From the NCBI GenBank assembly GCA_011799875.1, contig CM022299.1, forward strand, positions 215,697,018 through 215,761,017: a stretch of DNA of 64,000 nucleotides, written 5' to 3'. Below are positions 58,621 through 64,000 of the stretch, piece by piece (position 1 is the stretch's first letter; every line of letters starts with the position of its first letter). The notes beneath the pieces are model-generated. The model ran no database searches, had not been told where the DNA came from, and was given only the letters and a program-made list of their open reading frames with translations. Source of the stretch: Thinopyrum elongatum (Eukaryota > Streptophyta > Magnoliopsida > Poales > Poaceae). The position numbers and the translations under genes are program-made.

Positions 58621-60804
58621 ATGGCGTCTAGCGAGGGAAATTACCACCGTAGAGGTCCTTACTTTGATGGTACTAATTTTGCTAGTTGGAAGCATAAGAT
58701 GAAAATGCATATTCTTGGACATAACCCCGCCGTTTGGGCTATTGTGTGTATTGGTTTGCATGGTGAATTCTTTGATGGGAGAGAACCAAACCGTGAAGCT
58801 ACCGCGGAAAAGTTAAAGATGTTGCAATACAATGCTCAAGCTTGCGATATCCTCTTCAATGGATTGTGCCCCAAAGAATTCAACAAAATCAGCCGTCTTG
58901 AGAATGCAAAGGAAATTTGGGATACTTTGATTGATATGCACGAGGTTACCGACTCCGTCAAGGAATCCAAATTGGATGTGCTTCAAAGTAAACTTGACAA
59001 GTTCAAAATGAAGGATGGTGAAGGTGTCGCTGAAATGTACTCTAGGCTTGCTCTCATCACAAATGAGATTGCCGGCTTAGGAAGTGAAGAGATGACCGAT
59101 AGATTCATCATCAAGAAGATCCTAATAGCCTTGGATGGAAAATATGATACCGTGTGCACATTGATCCAAATGATGCCCAATTACAAAGATCTCAAGCCAA
59201 CGGAAGTCATTGGAAGAATTGTTGCTCATGAGATGTCACTCAAGGATAAGGAAGAGCTTCACAACAAGTCAAGTGGTACTTACAAAGCCACATGTGATAC
59301 TCCTACATCATCAAGTGAGAAACAAACCTTCAATGAGGAATTGAGCCTAATGGTGAAGAACTTCAACAAGTTCTACAAGAGTAGAAGCAAGGAAAGAAGT
59401 TCCAAGTCAAGGTCCTACAATGACAAAAGATCTTCAAGCCGTGAGCGTAATTGCTACAATTGTGGAAGACCCGGACACTACTCCAATGAGTGTACGACCC
59501 CCTACAAAAGAAGAGAAGATTCACCCAAAAGAAGAAGTAGAAGAGAAGAATCACCTCCAAGGGAGAGAAGGAGTAGAGATGATCACTATGAACGAAGAAC
59601 CTCTCGCAGAAGCAAGGATTCGGAAAGGAAGGACAAATCATCAAAGAGCTACACAAAACGAAGACATCAAGCTCATGTTGGTGAATGGGTATTCGGCTCC
59701 GACTCCGACCATCACTCCAAGAGAAGTTATCACTCCGACTCCGAATATACTCAAGATGAAGGTATTGCCGGTCTAGCACTTGTGTCAACCAACTCCTACG
59801 ACATATTTGACTCACCAAATGAAGGAATTGGAAGATGCTTCATGGCTAAAGGCCCAAAGGTATCACACCCCGAGTATGTTGATTTCAATAGTGATGAAGA
59901 TGATTTGCTAGGTGATGATGATTTACTTGTTGACAACTCTAGTGATGAAAACTATGATGAACTTGCTATTAATCATGCTAATCAAGATAAAACGAATGAT
60001 GATGTTAAGAAGGAGATTGAGCGTCTAACTAAAGAACTAAACACTCTTAAGTTAGCTCATGAAACTACCTTAGAAGATCATTGAGAACTTTTAAAGACTC
60101 ATGAGAAGCTACGCTTTGAAAAGCTCAACCTTGAGCAAGAGCATGGGTTCTTAAAGGCAATCAATGATGATCTTTGTAAGAAAAGTTCTTCTTACATTGC
60201 CAAGCATTTACTCTTGTCTACTTACATGCCATAAGTAAAATCTAGCAACAAGAGTAAGAAAGATTCTTATTCTAGTAGTAACAATAATCATGTTAAATCC
60301 AATGTTGTTGCTTCTAGTAGTTCTCTTGATTCCACTAATGATTCTCTTAGCCAAGTTACACTTGAGCAAGAAAATAGCTTATTGAAGGGAATTATAGAGA
60401 AAGGTGTTTACAAAAGCCTTGCCGGGAGTAAGCAAATTGAGGAAATTGTACGCAAGCAAGGAAGGCACCGGAAGAATCAAGGTGTTGGTTTTGAACGAAA
60501 GTTCAATGCCAATGGAGTTGAGTGGGAAGAAGATCAATACCCCAAGACGAAGTTTGTTCCTCAACAAGAGAAGTATGATCCTACTTCTTTCCAAGGGACA
60601 CAAGCTCAAGATGATCTTCCACCACAAGACCACAAGCAAAAAGGCAAGGACAAGCTTCAAGAGGAGATTGATGCATTTGAAGAAGCTCCTAAGGCCTTGG
60701 TCAAGTGGGTTCCCAAGACTACATCAAGTTCTACTTTGTCAAGTACGACTACAACTCTAAGGATTCCCATCAATATGATGTGGATCCCGAAGAAGAAGAA
60801 CTAG
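58621..60804 (+). pseudogene. E6 gag (UBN2 type with CCHC knuckle)
   Basis: ATG at 58621 opens 487 codons: YFDGTNFASWKHKMKMH (UBN2/DUF4219 start), FNGLCPKEF, a helical core with EIAGLGSEEM, an arginine/serine-rich basic stretch, and a zinc knuckle CYNCGRPGHYSNEC (about 59449-59490). An acidic and coiled-coil tail follows. TGA at 60082 and TAA at 60232 fit CGA and CAA changed by C-to-T; beyond them the frame stays open to 60804. So it was a longer Gag of about 725 residues. It packages RNA. No protease follows. Confidence 0.88.
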
Positions 60805-61660
60805 AGAATTATTTAGGGTGACTCCGCCAACATACTTCACTCATATCATTTTGGCAAGGACAAGTGCAAACAACTTCCATATGTTGCACTAGTTCAAGGA
60901 GTCACAAACCCTCTTGTTGGTAAGACAAGGGACAAGGTAACCTAATGCTTTCATGGACATCATCTTGTGTGAACATAACTCTATGTCTATGGATATCCTT
61001 CTTTGTTCCTTGTGGGACTAACCCGTGTAGGTATTGAAAGTGCAACTCACTCCAAAGGATTGCTCCAAATGATCTACATCAACATTGAGCATCCACATCT
61101 TCAAAATCTACATGAAGTCATCATCGACAAAACCCAAGGTTAGTTCATCCCTCTTAGGGGGATATCACATCTAGGGGGAGCTTTACTCTAACAATTGAGC
61201 TAAAGCAACTCTAATGGTGTGAACACAACAATGCTTTATGTAAAAGTGGTAACCCCACTTGTGCTTAAACGATGAGTATGACCTATGATCAAATGTTCTC
61301 ATTTGACTCCTAAGTCAATATACTCATATATAGATGACCTAGTCATCGCCAATTGCTTGATAGATGCTAGAGTGTTTGTGCATGCTTTACCACATGTTTC
61401 ATTTGCCACGTTATTGTGTGAGCATGTTGATTGCATATTTTACTCATTCGAGGACATCCATTTGTTGCTTTAATTGTTTGGTTTTTTCTCTTTTGCCAAA
61501 TGGATGGACAAGAATGCCTAAGAACTTCCTCTAGCTATCTATGCTTTTCTCGTCTCAAACTCTATTCATGCTACATCACAAAGTTTGATCAAGTTAGATT
61601 CGAACCACTCTGTGTGAGGAGCACTCGGAGTCCCCGATTCGTCATAGACTTAAACTTCCA
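60805..61660. other. E6 noncoding region after gag
   Basis: No gene is seen. A stretch at about 61220-61340 matches the sequence that follows pol in E4 (about 45760-45850, reverse), so pol appears to have been deleted between about 60800 and 61220. Confidence 0.6.
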
Positions 61661-61669
61661 AAACCTCTC

Positions 61670-62430
61670 TGTGCATTTCGGTCTGACCGATTCATCCACT
61701 TCGGTCATACCGAGTTCACTGAGTTGATCTAGGTCTTCAATCTTGGTGCAACCGATTTGAACCTTTCGGTCACACCGAGTTGCAGTAACCGCTTGCGATT
61801 CTGCATCTCGGTGCCACTGAGTTGTTCCTTTCGGTCACACCGACAGGGTCAGGATATGTATACCGATGGGTGAGATTTTGGAAATTTCTTCAAAACCCCT
61901 CAGTCCGCGCGTTTCCTGCTCTGCCGCCTCGGGTCTCCGGATCATCTCCTCATCGCCAGCGACCTCCCGCCGCTGGTCTCCGTCGCTGTCAATGGATTTC
62001 AACCCCGCCATTGCCGCCATAGTGAACTCACCACCGAACTAGGGTATGAGTTCGACCTTTTGTGCTAATTCCTAACTCCGATTCTTAGTACAATGCAATG
62101 CCATGTTCTATACCACGTATGAGATCAATCTATCCAGAGAAAACCACCATTAGATTAGGTTTGATTTGAAAATTTAGGGTTAGGTTTCCGCCGAACTCAT
62201 CTCGGACCGACCGAATTGTGGAAATCGGTCTCACCGATTTGGCTTAGGCCATAGCACTTGCACTTTTCAGTCTGACCGAAATTGCAAATCGGTGTGACCG
62301 AGTTCGACTCTCTGTGAAACCCTAGCAATCTCAGAGTCACCGAACTGTGTCTCGGTCTGACCGATTTCACTAGTTTAGACTCCAAAAGTTGCTTCGGTGT
62401 CACCGAGTTTAACAAATCGGTAGCTCCGAA
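61670..62430. repeat. Palindrome clusters upstream of the E6 accessory ORF
   Basis: Two groups of TCGGT/ACCGA words at about 61675-61850 and 62195-62430. Between them is a GC-rich leader-like piece with an ATG at about 61992. Confidence 0.75.
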
Positions 62431-62563
62431 ATGCTTTGTGTGGAAAACTAAAACTAAGTTTTTGACTCATTTGTTTTGCAAAAACTCTAGACTTTGTGAT
62501 GCTCATCCACTCTATCTCATCTACATCTATTCACAAGGTTTGTTGTCTGTTTGCTTTGCCAGT

Positions 62564-64000
62564 ATGTCTGACCAGAGTGATAGCCAGAACAAATCAGAAG
62601 AGCAAGTGAACATGAGTGAGGGCACTAGTCCCACTAGCAGTTATGATGAAGGCAGCAGGAGCACCCCAAGCAATTTGCCCAAGGCAGCCACTAGGACAAG
62701 GAAGAAGAGAACCTCAGACTCAAAGGATGAGGACTATGTTACTGAGGAGGAAGTCAGCTCAAAGAAGAAAGTTGTCAAGAAAGAATTTGGCACTATAGCT
62801 TCTACAAAGCCTGGTTTGAACAAGAGAGCTCCTGCCAAGAGAGAGCCCATGTCTAAGGCCAGAGCCTCAACTTTTGAAACTTCCAAATCAACTGTTGAAG
62901 AGGCTGCTGGTGAAGGCAAGAAAAGAAAGGAGAGGGTCAAGAAGACCATTGCCAGAGTTATTAGCAAGCCCTCCATGATAAGAGATCCAGCTGAGGATGA
63001 AGAGGAAGAGGAAGAGGATGTTGCACCAGCACCCAAGTCCCAAAAGCTAATGGGGGATGCCATCAAGTCTGGGACTGCTGCTTCAAAGCCCAAGATTGCC
63101 TCCAAAGCTGCTGATCAAGCTCCAAAACCTACTGCACCAAAGAGGAGCACTAGGAATATACCAGCTACTGAGAAGAACAAGGCCCCAGTGCTTGAAACTG
63201 AAACTGAAGAAGATGCTGAAGCCCAAGTGCTTAGGAAACTTAAACCAAAGATTCCAGATCATGATGACAGCCATCCAGTGGCAGAAAATATGAGCATCAG
63301 GAAGGATGCTAGTCTGAGACTTTGGAGACAAAGTGATCCCTATGCTGTGAGGAGGAGGACTGCAGTAGACTACAGGTTCCACACCAAAGAACAACAAGAT
63401 TTCTATGAAACCATTCTGCTTGACAAGAAGCCCATAGTTTGTGACATGAAGTGGGTAGACTAGAAGTACATTGATGTGAATGAAGATCATTTTCCAGGTG
63501 TGCATGTGAGCTTCAGAGCTTGTGGAGTTGACAAGTTTGTGGGTCAGAAGCTGACAAAATGGAATGATGAACTCATCATGCAATTCTACTCTACAGCTCA
63601 TTTTTATCCAGATGGTAGAATTGTATGGATGTCAGAGGGTACAAGGTACCAATCAACTATTGATGAGTGGGCAAAACTGATAAATGCTCCTGAAGAGCAT
63701 GAAGATGACCTGGACATCTATGCCAAGAAGAAGAAAGACCATAACTCTATGGCCAACATGTACAAAGAGATCCCTGACAAAGCTTTGGATACACATAGAC
63801 TTGGATCTATTCATTACTTGATGTCTGGTCTAGCTACAATCAACACTATATTGAGGCATACTCTGTTGCCCAAATCTGGAGATCACAAGATGATCAGAGG
63901 CCATTCAATCAACTTGCTGCAGATATTTGATGTGCCTTAGAAATTCAAAGTTATGATCTTGATTGTTGAAACGATCAAGAGGACTGCTGCAGATCAGAAG
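62564..64000 (+). pseudogene. E6 accessory ORF (plant transposon-like domain)
   Basis: The ATG at 62564 (MSDQSDSQNKSEEQ) follows a pyrimidine-rich CCAG that could be a splice acceptor; the frame is open upstream to 62438. The N-terminal 230 residues are lysine, alanine and glutamate-rich and low in complexity, with an EEEEEE run. Then a conserved-looking part has RFHTKEQQDFYETIL, GVHVSFRACGVDKFVG and YPDGRIVWMSEGTRYQ, resembling a domain common in plant retroelement-borne 'putative plant transposon' proteins. Two TAG stops, at 63461 and 63938, each fit TGG to TAG. The frame runs past the window end. Function unknown. Confidence 0.6.

Larger units (their letters stand above)
56876..64000 (+). 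mobile_element. E6: Sirevirus-like Copia element without pol, 3' end outside the window
   Basis: 5' LTR 56876-58535, PBS, gag with zinc knuckle, about 1.8 kb noncoding, an accessory ORF from 62564 to beyond the window. No protease, integrase, RT or RNase H is found between gag and the ORF. The LTR start TGAAAGTGCAACT is related to that of E4. Five bases before it are TCTTG (56871-56875), the candidate target duplication. Confidence 0.75.

Noticed and set aside
61992..62042. Mini-exon starting MDFNPAIAAIV upstream of the E6 accessory ORF
   Set aside because: The candidate donor after a TAG does not join the 62564 frame in phase with the nearby acceptor, so I do not annotate it.
1..64000. tRNA, rRNA or single-copy host genes
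   Set aside because: I saw no cloverleaf with box A/B pattern, no rRNA-like stretch and no gene free of element features, but a covariance-model search would be needed to exclude small RNAs.

Overview
The window is repeat-dense plant genomic DNA with no recognisable single-copy host gene. Long nested LTR retrotransposons, Ty3/Gypsy elements with antisense accessory genes, Sirevirus-like Ty1/Copia elements and a FAR1-type Mutator-like element (MULE) together suggest a large grass genome, most likely a Triticeae species (wheat, barley or Aegilops). That assignment rests on general resemblance, not on a database search. Nearly every reading frame belongs to a mobile element and carries stops, frameshifts or insertions. 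Names E1 to E6, M1 and M2 are mine. || LAYOUT. (1) 1-22097: E1, a rearranged Tat-lineage Gypsy element. Its gag-protease reads on the minus strand and lacks RT/RNase H/integrase. An inverted repeat of about 650 bp lies at its two sides, an antisense accessory gene (aORF) sits at 17.9-21.3 kb, and a 3' LTR lies at 21624-22097. E1 gag is split by E2. (2) 2986-15513: E2, a complete plus-strand chromodomain Gypsy element with 3.7-3.8 kb LTRs, 5-bp target duplication ATCGT, gag-pol broken by three stops and a frameshift. (3) 22098-33958: a MULE region. M1 (minus strand) and M2 (plus strand, partial) are two head-to-head copies forming an inverted repeat with arms of about 3.1 kb around a 20-bp TA-rich spacer at 30791-30810. 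A B3-domain gene fragment and a possible Pol III-type promoter lie next to M1. (4) 33959 to at least 56875: E3, a minus-strand Tat Gypsy element inserted in an intron of M2. It has a 3' LTR, antisense multi-exon aORF, integrase, dual RNase H, RT, protease and gag. E3 is itself split by E5 (solo LTR, 41222-42135), by E4 (complete minus-strand Copia, 42906-51983) and by E6 (plus-strand Copia, 56876 to beyond the window end). E6 has a gag, no pol, and a 3' accessory ORF. || RELATIVE ORDER. Nesting implies MULE pair first, then E1 and E3, then E2 (in E1) and E4, E5, E6 (in E3). Many stops fit C-to-T or G-to-A change, as expected of methylated silent DNA. || HOW GENES WORK TOGETHER. Each retroelement is a unit: LTR promoter, primer binding site, gag capsid, protease, RT/RNase H, integrase, polypurine tract, LTR. 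The most unusual structures are the E1 junction exactly at its primer-binding-site boundary, the MULE inverted pair with a dense dispersed ACTGCAT-type motif, the captured B3-like gene, the arrays of TCGGT...ACCGA palindromes in the Copia LTRs, and the pol-less E6 carrying an accessory ORF.
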